64,000 bases of DNA from Gramella sp. AN32 (GTDB taxonomy: Bacteria; Bacteroidota; Bacteroidia; Flavobacteriales; Flavobacteriaceae), in the NCBI RefSeq assembly GCF_023718305.1, contig NZ_QEYO01000023.1:1-64000 (forward strand), written 5' to 3'. Both the position numbers and the translations under genes were made by a program. The notes beneath the pieces were generated by a model, which was not told the DNA's origin, made no database searches, and saw only the letters and a list, made by a program, of their open reading frames with translations. Below are positions 33,715-42,946 of this stretch, piece by piece (position 1 is the stretch's first letter; each line of letters starts with the position of its first letter).

Positions 33715-35502
33715 ATGAAGAATTATGAAAAAATAAAAGGAAATATAGAAAAAAAGATCACCTCCCAACAACCAATTAATCTAGATGAAACAAACCTGAA
33801 ATTACATATGCAGGGAACCCTGCCTTATTTGTTGATTTACAGATACAGGAACGATCCTCATAAGGGAGTTAGAAAATTAATTCAATCCTTTTCCTCCGGC
33901 CTCATGGCTAATAATGAATATAAGCAACTGGAAAAGTTGGTTGAAGTGATCTCGCATTCCATTTCGAAAATCTTCAATTCTTTCCTAATTATAGAACTCA
34001 TTCCTCTTACTAATAACGGAAATATTGAAATATCTAGTTTTTATGATGAAACCCATATCACCATTGCCACCCTTAAGAAGGCTCTTGAGCATTCCGGGTT
34101 GAATGAGGTAGCGGTAAAAATAAAGAAAGTGAAGGAATCTATGGCAGACCCTCTACTGAGTAAGGAAACTAGAAAGGATAAGGGAGTATTTTGGATAGGA
34201 CTTAGTTTTCCGGTATCATTGCTTGAAGGCCCTAAATCTGATACCTGGGTTGAACACTTCACCGATGTATTTAAAAAAGTAGGATTCAATTTTATGAGAA
34301 TTCAAACATCAAACCATTTTTCTCCTTATTTGATGCATGAGCACGATAAATTGGATAAAAAGGTGGAAGAAATAGACCAGGAACTGGCCGATATTTCTGA
34401 TGAAATGAGCTTTTTATTAAATACAACACCCGTGAATGACAGTCTTGCCTGGGAAGAATTTAAATCTTCCAATTATGAGGAAAAACCACAATTCACTTAC
34501 AGAACGATAAAATTCGACCCCGAGAAATTAAAAGAAAGGCTCTTTCGTCTTGATATGGATGGTGTAAAAGGTACAACTGTAGATTATATCCTTAGACAAA
34601 AGCGTATCCAGCTGGAAATAGAATTAACCTTGCTGCAAAGCAGAGAAGCGGTGGGTGCTCAATATTTGGGGCATTATCTCTATGGGGCGCCAAATAATAA
34701 AGAACTTAAGCAGGCAAAGGAAATCCTTAAGAAAGTAAAGGTCCTCTCTAATGATGATGAAGAGAGCGTAAACTGTCATGAATTTGCCGAAATAGCCCAA
34801 TCTGAAATAGACTATTTGAAAAAGGAATTCCAAAATGAAAATATTGCGGCTGAAGTAAGAAATGATATCGTCGGAATTATGGTCGACAAAACAAAGGTTT
34901 ATATAAGTGAAGGTATGTCAATCAAACGTTCACGTGTAGAAGCTCTGATTCAACATGAAATAGGCACCCATATCCTAACTTATTGCAATGGTTTAAGACA
35001 ACCTCTTAAACAATTATATGCGGGTTTTGCCGGTTATAACCAATTGCAGGAGGGACTGGCAGTTTTATCGGAATATTTTGTGGACGGCTTATCAGGCTCA
35101 CGACTTCGAACACTTGCGGCAAGGGTAATAGCAGCCGACTGTTTGGTGAAAGGGAATTCATTTAATGAAACTTATAATTTGTTAGTGGATACATATAATT
35201 TTCCCAAAAGGATTTCCTTTAACATTACATTGCGTATATTCCGGGGAGGAGGACTAATTAAAGACGTGGTTTATCTTCGAGGAGTTATTCTTCTTTTAGA
35301 TTATTTGCAAGATGGAGGGAACATAGAATTATTATATACAGGAAAATTCGCCCTGCATTATGTTCCACTCATTTCAAAACTTCTGGAACAGGGAGTATTG
35401 AAACAACCAATATTACCTAATCACTTCAAAGAGGAAGACTTTCAAAACCGAATTGAAGCTCTTAGAAATAAAAAATTTGAATTAATAGATCTGATAGACT
35501 AA
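33715..35502 (+). CDS. QEGLA-motif metallopeptidase-like protein (DUF1704)
   Basis: A protein of about 595 residues of the DUF1704 family, called flavohemoglobin expression-modulating QEGLA motif protein and related to tyrosine carboxypeptidases. The zinc site is visible as QHEIGTHILTYCNGLRQPLK (HExxTH-like, near residue 420), followed by AGYNQLQEGLAVLSEYFVDG with the QEGLA motif giving the third ligand. The N-terminal half binds no known ligand. The ATG at 33715 is used; an in-frame TTG at 33667 would add 16 residues. It stands alone on the plus strand. Substrate unknown; peptidase activity is inferred from the motif. Confidence 0.85.
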   Translation: MKNYEKIKGNIEKKITSQQPINLDETNLKLHMQGTLPYLLIYRYRNDPHKGVRKLIQSFSSGLMANNEYKQLEKLVEVISHSISKIFNSFLIIELIPLTNNGNIEISSFYDETHITIATLKKALEHSGLNEVAVKIKKVKESMADPLLSKETRKDKGVFWIGLSFPVSLLEGPKSDTWVEHFTDVFKKVGFNFMRIQTSNHFSPYLMHEHDKLDKKVEEIDQELADISDEMSFLLNTTPVNDSLAWEEFKSSNYEEKPQFTYRTIKFDPEKLKERLFRLDMDGVKGTTVDYILRQKRIQLEIELTLLQSREAVGAQYLGHYLYGAPNNKELKQAKEILKKVKVLSNDDEESVNCHEFAEIAQSEIDYLKKEFQNENIAAEVRNDIVGIMVDKTKVYISEGMSIKRSRVEALIQHEIGTHILTYCNGLRQPLKQLYAGFAGYNQLQEGLAVLSEYFVDGLSGSRLRTLAARVIAADCLVKGNSFNETYNLLVDTYNFPKRISFNITLRIFRGGGLIKDVVYLRGVILLLDYLQDGGNIELLYTGKFALHYVPLISKLLEQGVLKQPILPNHFKEEDFQNRIEALRNKKFELIDLID

Positions 35503-35605
35503 AACCCGGTAAGTCCAAATTATGAATCTACCGAAGGGCATCCATATTTCAAAATTTAAAAAATTAATTTTGTTGTCCGTAAAGCATGCTAAACTGAAAA
35601 ATGAT

Positions 35606-35711
35606 GTCATTCTGAACTTGTTTCAGAATCTCATTTCAATGTAAATCAATGTATATGGAGACCCTGAAATAAACCCGCCTGAATGACGAAGTCGGGCAGG
35701 TTCAGGGTGAC
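35606..35711. repeat. REP-like intergenic palindrome
   Basis: GTCATTCTGAAC (35606) and GTTCAGGGTGAC (35700-35711) form the ends of an imperfect inverted repeat of about 106 bp. The sequence GTCATTCTGAACTTGTTTCA is a widespread intergenic element type in Flavobacteriia. It fills most of the spacer between two plus-strand genes and may act as a transcript-stabilising structure. Confidence 0.65.
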
Positions 35712-35765
35712 GAAAGAACTTTAGGGCAGAAAACGGATATACATTAAATTTATCTATAGAATCAA

Positions 35766-36854
35766 ATGGAAACAAGAAAGCTTCCCCCAGAAAGAAAGGC
35801 CTTTTATTTTATTCCGGATATTAGTGGATTTTCTCAATTTGTGGAAAATACTGCTATAGAACATAGTATTCACATAATTTCTGAATTACTTGAAATTCTA
35901 TTGGACAATAATGTTTTAAACATGAAACTTGCAGAAATAGAAGGGGACGCGCTTTTTATGTATACAGGTCAGGATTTATCCTTTTCTCAAATGGAGAGCC
36001 AGGTAACTTCCATGTTAAATAGTTTTCGGAAACATCTCCTAAAATATGAACATCAAAGAATTTGCAATTGTGGAGCTTGTGCCACGGCAATCAATCTTAA
36101 AATTAAATTTCTTTTTCATAGAGGTAGGTTAGATTTTATAAGGGTAAAAGACATACAGAAACCTTATGGACAGGACGTTAACCGTATTCATCGTTTATTA
36201 AAAAATGACGTGCCCTGTGATGAGTATTTGCTCCTGTCCCATCCCACAATGGAATATTTAAACATACCTGCAGGTGACTTAGGTTTTAATAGGATAGAAA
36301 GTAACTATGACATTCAAATTCTACCCTATTATTACAAAAATTTAGAAAAGTATAAAACAAAATTTGATAAAGAATCCAATAGGGGCGCTATTTCACTAGA
36401 TGAAGATCCGGATTTTATCGTGGAACAAATTATCCATGTTCCTATTGATAAAGCATTTGAGCTTATAAGTAATTTTAAATACAGGAAACTTTGGGATACT
36501 TCCTTAACTGAAATTGATTTTAATGAAGCTCAGGTAAACAGGCCGGGATCAAAGCACACCTGCATCATTGGAAGCCGTAAAATTAAATTTGAGACCGTTG
36601 GGTTAGATAGTAAGGCCGACCTTTCTTATGGAGAAAGGACCTCCAATTTACCTATGGCCAATAATTACAGGTTTTATATCCTTTTAGATAAGTCAGGTCC
36701 CGGTACAACAAAGGTCAAAATTCTTAATTATTTGAATTTAAATTGGATTGGGAAAATGATGAGAAAATCTATGCACAAGAAGCTTGAAACAAAATGGAAA
36801 AAAAAGTTGAAAAAGCTGGAGGAAATTGCTTTGAATAGGTTTGAGATAACATGA
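35766..36854 (+). CDS. DUF2652 (cyclase-homology-like) protein with SRPBCC domain
   Basis: A 362-residue cytosolic protein with two parts. Residues 1-180 are a DUF2652 domain, similar to class III nucleotide cyclase folds: FYFIPDISGFSQFVENTAIE and EIEGDALFMYTG keep the fold's two metal-binding-like aspartates, though full catalytic residues are not evident. Residues 205-360 form a START/SRPBCC-like ligand-binding domain (FIVEQIIHVPIDKAFELISN and RKLWDTSLTEIDF). The fusion suggests a sensor binding a hydrophobic ligand. It has no close operon partner, being 263 bp after the QEGLA gene. The function is unknown. Confidence 0.75.
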   Translation: METRKLPPERKAFYFIPDISGFSQFVENTAIEHSIHIISELLEILLDNNVLNMKLAEIEGDALFMYTGQDLSFSQMESQVTSMLNSFRKHLLKYEHQRICNCGACATAINLKIKFLFHRGRLDFIRVKDIQKPYGQDVNRIHRLLKNDVPCDEYLLLSHPTMEYLNIPAGDLGFNRIESNYDIQILPYYYKNLEKYKTKFDKESNRGAISLDEDPDFIVEQIIHVPIDKAFELISNFKYRKLWDTSLTEIDFNEAQVNRPGSKHTCIIGSRKIKFETVGLDSKADLSYGERTSNLPMANNYRFYILLDKSGPGTTKVKILNYLNLNWIGKMMRKSMHKKLETKWKKKLKKLEEIALNRFEIT

Positions 36855-36978
36855 CAATTTTTTTCCCTTAAATGGATACGTCTTTTGGAAGAAATGCATA
36901 ATTTGATAAGATCAAATCACAAATTCTCCCAATTCATTATCTAAGGAATTAGCAACAAATGCTTCCATGATAAAATTG

Positions 36979-37656
36979 CTAAGCATGATCTTTATAAAAT
37001 CGTTTTAATGTGCGGGGAGCTACCCTGAAATTATACAGAAAAATTAAAAACACATCAAGGAGTAGTTGATATTTGATACCATTTTTTTCAAATCTACGTC
37101 CCGAAGTTAAGACATAACTTTTTAGCTTTTTGAATTTCCCTTTTTTTCGAAGCCTTTTTTGAATTTCAATATCCTCCATAAAAGGAATAGACTTAAAGCC
37201 CCCAATTAAATTGTAAATTTCCTTTTTTACAAAAATAGCGTGATCGCCATACGTGAAATATTCCAGGTTAAAACGGCTACACCAGCTATATAAATTGAGA
37301 AAGGGATGGTATTTGTCAAACCTTAACCTAAAGCTTCCGCCAATATGTCCAGGTTTTCGTAGCTGTCCGGTAATTTCCTGATAAACGTTTTGGGGCAATA
37401 CCGTATCGGCGTGCAAAAACAAGAAGATTTCCCCCTTTGCATGCAAGGCGCCGTGATTCATCTGGTTTGCCCTGCCTTTCCCCGCCACCAATGTTTGGAC
37501 CGGGTTAAAACCTTCTGCTATTGCTTGGGTATGATCGGTGCTTCCACCATCTACGACAATAATTTCAAAGTTCCCTTTCAGTTTCAGGGTATGGGATAAA
37601 GTTTTTTCCAGATAGCCTTCTTCATTTAGTGCTGGTATAATAATGCTTATTTTCAT
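36979..37656 (-). CDS. Family 2 glycosyltransferase (TIGR04283 type)
   Basis: A 225-residue soluble GT2 enzyme. The nucleotide-binding start MKISIIIPALNEEGYLEKTL, the DGGSTDHTQ motif, KGRANQMNHGALHAKGEI and LHADTVLP (DxD-like metal site) are the marks of the TIGR04283 group, for which no reaction is firmly known. The catalytic region contains YGDHAIFVKKE and PFMEDIEIQKRLRKKGKFKK. It overlaps the upstream oxidoreductase gene by 4 bp (37653-37656), so the two are translationally coupled, and it ends the SusCD operon. Confidence 0.85.
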   Translation of the reverse strand: MKISIIIPALNEEGYLEKTLSHTLKLKGNFEIIVVDGGSTDHTQAIAEGFNPVQTLVAGKGRANQMNHGALHAKGEIFLFLHADTVLPQNVYQEITGQLRKPGHIGGSFRLRFDKYHPFLNLYSWCSRFNLEYFTYGDHAIFVKKEIYNLIGGFKSIPFMEDIEIQKRLRKKGKFKKLKSYVLTSGRRFEKNGIKYQLLLDVFLIFLYNFRVAPRTLKRFYKDHA

Positions 37657-39089
37657 TCTTTAAGACGGTACCATTTTTTAATGATTTCCTTCATCCACGG
37701 CTTTAGCTGACTCACCATTTTTTCCCGTAGCAGGCTTTTGTGGATATTGGCCGCCGTAGGATAGGCGTAAATTTTATTCATAAAGGTACTTATTATTATC
37801 CCTGCCACCCCGGCAAGCACCAGTTCCTGGGTAATTTCCCCCGCATTTGGGGCAATCATACTGCCGCCCAGTATTTTCGCATTGCCGGGATTAAATCGTT
37901 TTTTTTCGATAAAAACAATTAAATTTCCGTACTCGAAATTATCGGTAACGGCGCGGTCATCTTCTCTAAAATTGGTTTCCAGGCGTTCATAATTTATACC
38001 TTTCTCCTTCAGTTGAGCTTCATTTTGTCCAAACGTAGCCACTTCAGGGTCGGTAAAAGTAACCCAGGGAAAATGGTCAAAATCGAGCTTCTTTTTAAAG
38101 GGCGATAAAAAGTTGTTGATCAGCAACATATTATGCATCTCGGCTGCATGTGAAAATTTTAAATTATCTGCTGCATCCCCGCTTACATACACCTGTTTGT
38201 TAGTGGTTTGAAGTTTTTCATTAAGTATAATTTTACCTTTTTCTGTTTTTATTCCTGCTTTTTCAAGTGCGAGGGAATCAAAATTCAAAGTGCGTCCTAG
38301 TCCCATAAAAATGGCATCAACAGGAATGCTTTCTTCTTCGCCGGAGTTCTTTTTTAGAATTGCACATTTTCCTTTTACCTTAGAAACTTCGGTATTGAAA
38401 AAGCACTGAATATTTTCCTTTTCAAGTCTATCTTGTAGAATGGTTGAAATTTTAGGGTCTTCCTTTTTCAAAATACGGTCTCCACGGTCTATGATGCTTA
38501 CTTTAGATCCTAATCTTGAAAAAGCCTGGCCTAATTCTAAACTTACCGGGCCGGCACCTATAAAAACAAAATTCTTCGGAATAAAATCGATTTCAAAAAT
38601 AGATTCATTGGTGAATTTGGGAAGGCTCTCTGCACCGGGAATGGTAATTATTCTGGGAGAAGAGCCTGTGGCAATAACAATATTTCTTCCTTGAAAGATT
38701 TTCCCGTCAATTTTTATAGAATCCTTTGAATAAAATGAAGCTTCACCCAGTTCAATATCCAAACCTTTTTTTCTTAGGTAAGTTATATTTTCGTGATCTT
38801 TTATGGATTCTTGTTTTACCTTGATATACTCCTTTATTTTCTCAATATCCACTTGCCCAGAAACTTCCAGCCCCAGCGATTTTGCAAGTTTTGCCTGATG
38901 CAATTGTTTTCCTAAATGAATTAAGGCCTTACTGGGTACACAGCCGGTATTTAAACATTCCCCACCAATATTTTCTGGATTTCTATCAATGAGCAATACA
39001 TCCATACCCATTTGCTGCATTCCCAGGGAAGCACCAAGACCGCCGGAACCAGCGCCTATTACAATGAGATCATATTTTTTATTAATCAT
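37653..39089 (-). CDS. Pyridine nucleotide-disulfide oxidoreductase (mercuric-reductase-like)
   Basis: A 478-residue flavoprotein of the dihydrolipoamide-dehydrogenase/mercuric-reductase class. FAD site VIGAGSGGLGASLGMQQMG, redox disulfide GGECLNTGCVPSKALI (Cys near 45 and 50), NAD site FIGAGPVSLELGQAFSRLGS, and the second FAD segment YVSGDAADNLKFSHAAEMHN. It has no N-terminal metal-binding domain and no C-terminal Cys pair as in MerA, so mercury reduction is unlikely. A role as a general disulfide or quinone reductase is possible. Coupled to the GT2 gene downstream. Confidence 0.82.
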   Translation of the reverse strand: MINKKYDLIVIGAGSGGLGASLGMQQMGMDVLLIDRNPENIGGECLNTGCVPSKALIHLGKQLHQAKLAKSLGLEVSGQVDIEKIKEYIKVKQESIKDHENITYLRKKGLDIELGEASFYSKDSIKIDGKIFQGRNIVIATGSSPRIITIPGAESLPKFTNESIFEIDFIPKNFVFIGAGPVSLELGQAFSRLGSKVSIIDRGDRILKKEDPKISTILQDRLEKENIQCFFNTEVSKVKGKCAILKKNSGEEESIPVDAIFMGLGRTLNFDSLALEKAGIKTEKGKIILNEKLQTTNKQVYVSGDAADNLKFSHAAEMHNMLLINNFLSPFKKKLDFDHFPWVTFTDPEVATFGQNEAQLKEKGINYERLETNFREDDRAVTDNFEYGNLIVFIEKKRFNPGNAKILGGSMIAPNAGEITQELVLAGVAGIIISTFMNKIYAYPTAANIHKSLLREKMVSQLKPWMKEIIKKWYRLKE

Positions 39090-39104
39090 AGCTTTTGATT
39101 TTTA

Positions 39105-40136
39105 CTAGCGATATACTACCGAATGATTAATTTCATTTTCCATCGTAATCAATACTTCAAACGATTCAGCAAGCAAATTTTTACGTTTTTCTAAAGCTAT
39201 AGTTAGGGGTAATTGGGCCAATCCCAGGATGCGCCTGAATATTTCAACCGCGGTAAATTGTTGCTGCAATTCTTCGTTAAGTGGAGCCCTCTCTTTGTAA
39301 AACCTTATTGCTTTAGTAATGATTTCTTCTGGTTGATTAGCCATTTTTAAGTGGGCGATAGTAACCCCTATTTCAAATTCCGGTTCGCCAAAAAAGCAAA
39401 ATTCAGGATCTATTATTTTAATACCATTTTTAGATTTTAACCAGCTCCCCGGGAAATAATCGCCATGCAAAAGGCTATTCCCGTCCTGTAAATAGCGTTT
39501 CCCTAATTTTTCAATATTGCCCTTAAGACGCTCATTGGTTTTGTAAGGCTCGGCAATTCCTTGTAAACCGGGCAAGATGGCATCTAAATCCAGGCCGTTT
39601 TCTTTTAAATAAGGATATATGAAAATATGTTTGTGGTTTAACTCCCGCATTTGGCAGTTAGGAAGGGTGATTTCAGTTTTTTGACGGGTGAGATCAGAAT
39701 GCAAATCGGCAGCAAAAGTTATGATTTTAGATAATTCTTCATCTTTTAAAACCCGCCCTTTTTCATATAAAAAAGTATAGTCGGTCCCGTTACCAAGATC
39801 TTCAAGATATAAAACATAGTTCTGGTTATCTACCCCCAAAAGATTTGGCATTTGATTTTTTAAACTACTGTAGTGAGATATGAACTCGTAAAATTTCGCT
39901 TCTCCTAAAGCCCGCTCAATCGGTGCTTCAACTTGCGGATATTTTTCTACATATTCCCGACTTTGCTTTATAATAAAACTTCTTTTGTTAGTTTTTACCC
40001 GAAGGGTGAAATTCATATTTCCATCACCGGGTACTTCTATTGCAGTGACTTTTTCATCTGTTTTCAGCCAGGATTGAGAATCCAGGTATTTTTCTATTGT
40101 TTTTATATTGGCTGTTAAATGGATTATATTATTCAA
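39105..40136 (-). CDS. Phosphotransferase resembling 5-methylthioribose kinase
   Basis: A 343-residue kinase-like protein of the aminoglycoside/choline kinase fold. The P-loop-like start VPGDGNMNFTLRVKTNKRSF and IIKQSREYVEKYPQVEAPIE resemble MtnK. The catalytic motif is LLHGDYFPGSWLK (HGD) and the metal site is IIDPEFCFFGEPEFEIG, the DPEF form of MTR kinases. Next to a nucleoside hydrolase this suggests phosphorylation of a sugar released from a nucleoside, such as ribose or methylthioribose. A choline- or homoserine-kinase function is the main alternative. Spacing to the neighbours is 14-15 bp. Confidence 0.7.
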   Translation of the reverse strand: MNNIIHLTANIKTIEKYLDSQSWLKTDEKVTAIEVPGDGNMNFTLRVKTNKRSFIIKQSREYVEKYPQVEAPIERALGEAKFYEFISHYSSLKNQMPNLLGVDNQNYVLYLEDLGNGTDYTFLYEKGRVLKDEELSKIITFAADLHSDLTRQKTEITLPNCQMRELNHKHIFIYPYLKENGLDLDAILPGLQGIAEPYKTNERLKGNIEKLGKRYLQDGNSLLHGDYFPGSWLKSKNGIKIIDPEFCFFGEPEFEIGVTIAHLKMANQPEEIITKAIRFYKERAPLNEELQQQFTAVEIFRRILGLAQLPLTIALEKRKNLLAESFEVLITMENEINHSVVYR

Positions 40137-40150
40137 AATCGTAGGTTTTT

Positions 40151-41296
40151 CTAGTTATTAATCAGGCTTTCCATCATCTTTTCGTGATAGTCTTTTACAA
40201 TATCATAACAGTAAGTTACCGGATATCCGTTGTCTGAATCGCTAATTAGATATTGTTTGAAATTGTTTTCTGAAGAGTCCAGAAGCATATCGTTGGGATG
40301 AATTTCCAAACGGACATTTAGCTGCTCTGAAACTATATCTTCCGGAGCCATAAGATAATGGCTTGCCAATAAATCGAAAGGGTTAAATCCAATTTCGCCA
40401 ACTTCTTCCCACTGTTTGAGCCAGGGCTTAGATTTTCTGGCCAGCCAGCTAGTAGCTGAATCCCCTGTTTTCATCTTTTCCAAATCTTCAGTCGTAATCC
40501 AAACTTTATTTGAGATTTCAAACGGACAAAGAACAACTTTAACCTCGTTCTCAAACAGAATTCTGAATGCGTCATTATCAAGGTCAAAATTAAGATCTGG
40601 TGCATGATGCGCTGTTAGTTTACCTATTTCAAAATAAGAGGTAGCTGTACGCCTTCCCGCAACCAGGACCACTTCTTTAATTTGTGATTTGAGTTCTGGA
40701 TAGAGTAATAACAAGGTTCCAACATTGGTCGCGGGGCCTATAGCCAGGATGCTCATAGATTCTTTTCTTAAGGCCTGCGCTAAAGCTTCAATGGCTTCGT
40801 TACTTTCTACTTTTTCCAGGTTGATTTTTGCCCCAGCTCCTTTATAAACCGGAATTTCATAGGGGGCAAATTCGCTTACCATTTCCTGACTTAGACGGAA
40901 GGCATCTTCAATTTTAGTATTGCCAAAAACAGCGCTTATCCCTTTAATATTTATATTTTCTGCTTTAAAAAGTTGTAAAAGTGCGTAGGCATCATCTACA
41001 TCGCTATAGCCTTCCCGATGGTATCTTTTCATGCCAACAGCAAGGTCTGCATCCACCCAAATATTTTTTTTAGAGTTTTTTATTCCAGTACGTTCTAAAA
41101 GTTCTCTACTCTCCAGATCAATACCAGAACTTTCCTGCATCAGCACAGGCCTATCTGTCTTGCCGAAACTTTCTGTTGATATAGTTCCCAATTTAGCAAG
41201 TTTTGGAGAGTCGCTGTTCTTTTTTAAATCAGAACCACAAGCGGCCAGTAATCCAATGAGTGTTATACTTAAGAATATCTTTGTTGTTTTAATCAT
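40151..41296 (-). CDS. Nucleoside hydrolase lipoprotein
   Basis: A 381-residue nucleoside hydrolase (IunH family), here exported: from the ATG at 41296 the signal FLSITLIGLLAACG gives a lipoprotein. The Ca-binding aspartate cluster is recognisable as WVDADLAVG followed by GYSDVDDAYALLQLF; the usual DTDPGxDD has diverged to DADLAVG with the DVDD pair further on, so specificity may be altered. Other segments (ISAVFGNTKIEDAF, SILAIGPATNVGTLL, HHAPDLNFDLDNDAFRILFE) fit the family. The longer frame to 41374 is not used because it hides the signal. Hydrolysis of nucleosides at the envelope fits the SusCD genes upstream. Confidence 0.85.
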   Translation of the reverse strand: MIKTTKIFLSITLIGLLAACGSDLKKNSDSPKLAKLGTISTESFGKTDRPVLMQESSGIDLESRELLERTGIKNSKKNIWVDADLAVGMKRYHREGYSDVDDAYALLQLFKAENINIKGISAVFGNTKIEDAFRLSQEMVSEFAPYEIPVYKGAGAKINLEKVESNEAIEALAQALRKESMSILAIGPATNVGTLLLLYPELKSQIKEVVLVAGRRTATSYFEIGKLTAHHAPDLNFDLDNDAFRILFENEVKVVLCPFEISNKVWITTEDLEKMKTGDSATSWLARKSKPWLKQWEEVGEIGFNPFDLLASHYLMAPEDIVSEQLNVRLEIHPNDMLLDSSENNFKQYLISDSDNGYPVTYCYDIVKDYHEKMMESLINN

Positions 41297-41328
41297 ACTT
41301 TGAACCATTAATTTAAATTTTAGCTGTT

Positions 41329-41475
41329 TTAAGAACTTCTTACTACGTAGTTGAGATTTGGCCCCGATAACCATCGAGACTCAGCGGTTTGTCTCGAAAT
41401 CGAATAAATAATTTCATTTAGTGCCTCGTTGGCCTGCTCCGTTCTAGTGTCTTTATCTAAAAAATTCTGGAGCAT
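41329..41475 (-). CDS. Small ORF between susD-like and nucleoside hydrolase genes
   Basis: A 48-residue frame from ATG 41475 (MLQNFLDKDTRTEQANEALN ... GPNLNYVVRSS). It has a helical, charged first half, but its second half runs through a repeat-like sequence (CCCGATAACCATCG, also present at 53430). No family is recognised. It could be a short leader peptide or chance. Confidence 0.2.
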   Translation of the reverse strand: MLQNFLDKDTRTEQANEALNEIIYSISRQTAESRWLSGPNLNYVVRSS

Positions 41476-41492
41476 TCTATCTGCTACTTTAA

Positions 41493-42935
41493 CTACATTT
41501 CCCACCAGCCTTCGCTGTTGATATTATCTCCGCCAATACGTGCTGCGGCCTCTTCATAATTTTTCCTATTGGTCGCCTGCTCAGATTCCGGATAAAGATA
41601 TCGCACAGGATAACGCCCGTCATTTAAATTATCCGGTCCCGGTTTAAGGTTTGGAATTCCCGTTCTACGCACATTGAACCAGGCTTCATGGCCGTTATTA
41701 ATCAGGCTTAGCCATTTTTGCGTCAGAATTTTGGTAAGATTATCCTCACCAAGGGCGATCGCCTCCCTACTCAAATAATCTTCCGGAAATTCTACATCCA
41801 AATAGTCGAAATTAGCTTTAATTCCTTCTTTATAATAAGGCCCAGGATCCTGAGAAATATAACCGCGTTCAGCAGCTTCGGCCAGGGCAAACTGAACTTC
41901 AGCGTATTGCATATACTGCCCGTTTACGGCATCGGGCACATCCCGGAACATGGCTCCAAAAAGGGAAATATCGTTTAGGTTAATGCCTTTTGAACTAATG
42001 GTCTCGCGACTCTGTCCATTAAGCAAACCTTTGTAGTGCGGATTTCCCTCATTTACACTTTTTTGCGTTGGTTTGTAAAGTACTTCTACGCGAGGATCAT
42101 TCCACAGCCTAAGTAGCGAGTCTACGGTTTTCGTCATACGATGTTCCTGGTACAATCCAAGCCCTGCCAAAAACATAGGCCACTGGTTTGGTGCTGTGCT
42201 AAGGTAAGGCACCACCGCATTCTGTGCGTTGGATTCAATTAATTTACATGAATCTGCCAATTCCTGAATTTCTGAATAATTGCTGAGTCGTTTACTAATT
42301 CGCATGAGATAACGCAAACGCAATGAATTGGCGAATCTCACCCATTTGTCCAGATCATTCTGAAACATCACATCGCCTTTGATCGTTGCATTGGTATTCT
42401 CCAGGGTAGTGGCAGATCTTTCCAGTACTTTCAGAATTCCGGTTTCAGGATGGGTGTAAATACTTTCCTGGGTGTCATATTTCGGGGTGAAATTTCCGTC
42501 TAGTGCCTGGATAGCTTCGGTATATGGCACATCGCCCCATATATCTGTTAACTGGGAGAAGAGGTAACTTCTTAAAATATCGCCCACCGCAACGTAGGCT
42601 TCATTGGAACCAGGAAGTTCTTTCATTGATCGAATATCGGTTTGTAACCTAAAAATATTATTCCAGTAACCGCTATTAGATCCCATTTCGTAACGATCTA
42701 TTCTTTCAAATTCTACGCTGGCCGCAAATTGATCCAGGTAATTTGCCAAACGGAATCCCTGATCATACGTGTTCATATTCGCTTCTACAGAAATGACGTT
42801 GGCCAGTAGGAACTGTGGATCTACATTTTCAGGGGAATTGGGATTTTCATTGATCTCTTCAAAATCATTGGTGCAACCTGCCAGCACTAAACTAAATATG
42901 CCGCATCCAAGAATGATAAATTTTATATTTTTCAT
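41493..42935 (-). CDS. SusD/RagB family surface lipoprotein
   Basis: A 480-residue SusD-like protein (SusD-like_2 branch). A lipoprotein signal ends at LVLAGC; the mature start FEEINENPNSPENVDPQFLL is the classical SusD-like_2 opening. The tetratricopeptide-like scaffold contains YLFSQLTDIWGDVPYTEAI and ALAEAAERGYIS; the end carries WLSLINNGHEAWFNVRRTGI and DGRYPVRYLYPESEQATNRK, both highly characteristic. It caps the SusC-like receptor encoded 11 bp upstream and helps capture the ligand at the cell surface. Confidence 0.93.
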   Translation of the reverse strand: MKNIKFIILGCGIFSLVLAGCTNDFEEINENPNSPENVDPQFLLANVISVEANMNTYDQGFRLANYLDQFAASVEFERIDRYEMGSNSGYWNNIFRLQTDIRSMKELPGSNEAYVAVGDILRSYLFSQLTDIWGDVPYTEAIQALDGNFTPKYDTQESIYTHPETGILKVLERSATTLENTNATIKGDVMFQNDLDKWVRFANSLRLRYLMRISKRLSNYSEIQELADSCKLIESNAQNAVVPYLSTAPNQWPMFLAGLGLYQEHRMTKTVDSLLRLWNDPRVEVLYKPTQKSVNEGNPHYKGLLNGQSRETISSKGINLNDISLFGAMFRDVPDAVNGQYMQYAEVQFALAEAAERGYISQDPGPYYKEGIKANFDYLDVEFPEDYLSREAIALGEDNLTKILTQKWLSLINNGHEAWFNVRRTGIPNLKPGPDNLNDGRYPVRYLYPESEQATNRKNYEEAAARIGGDNINSEGWWEM

Positions 42936-42946
42936 GCTAATGCTTT

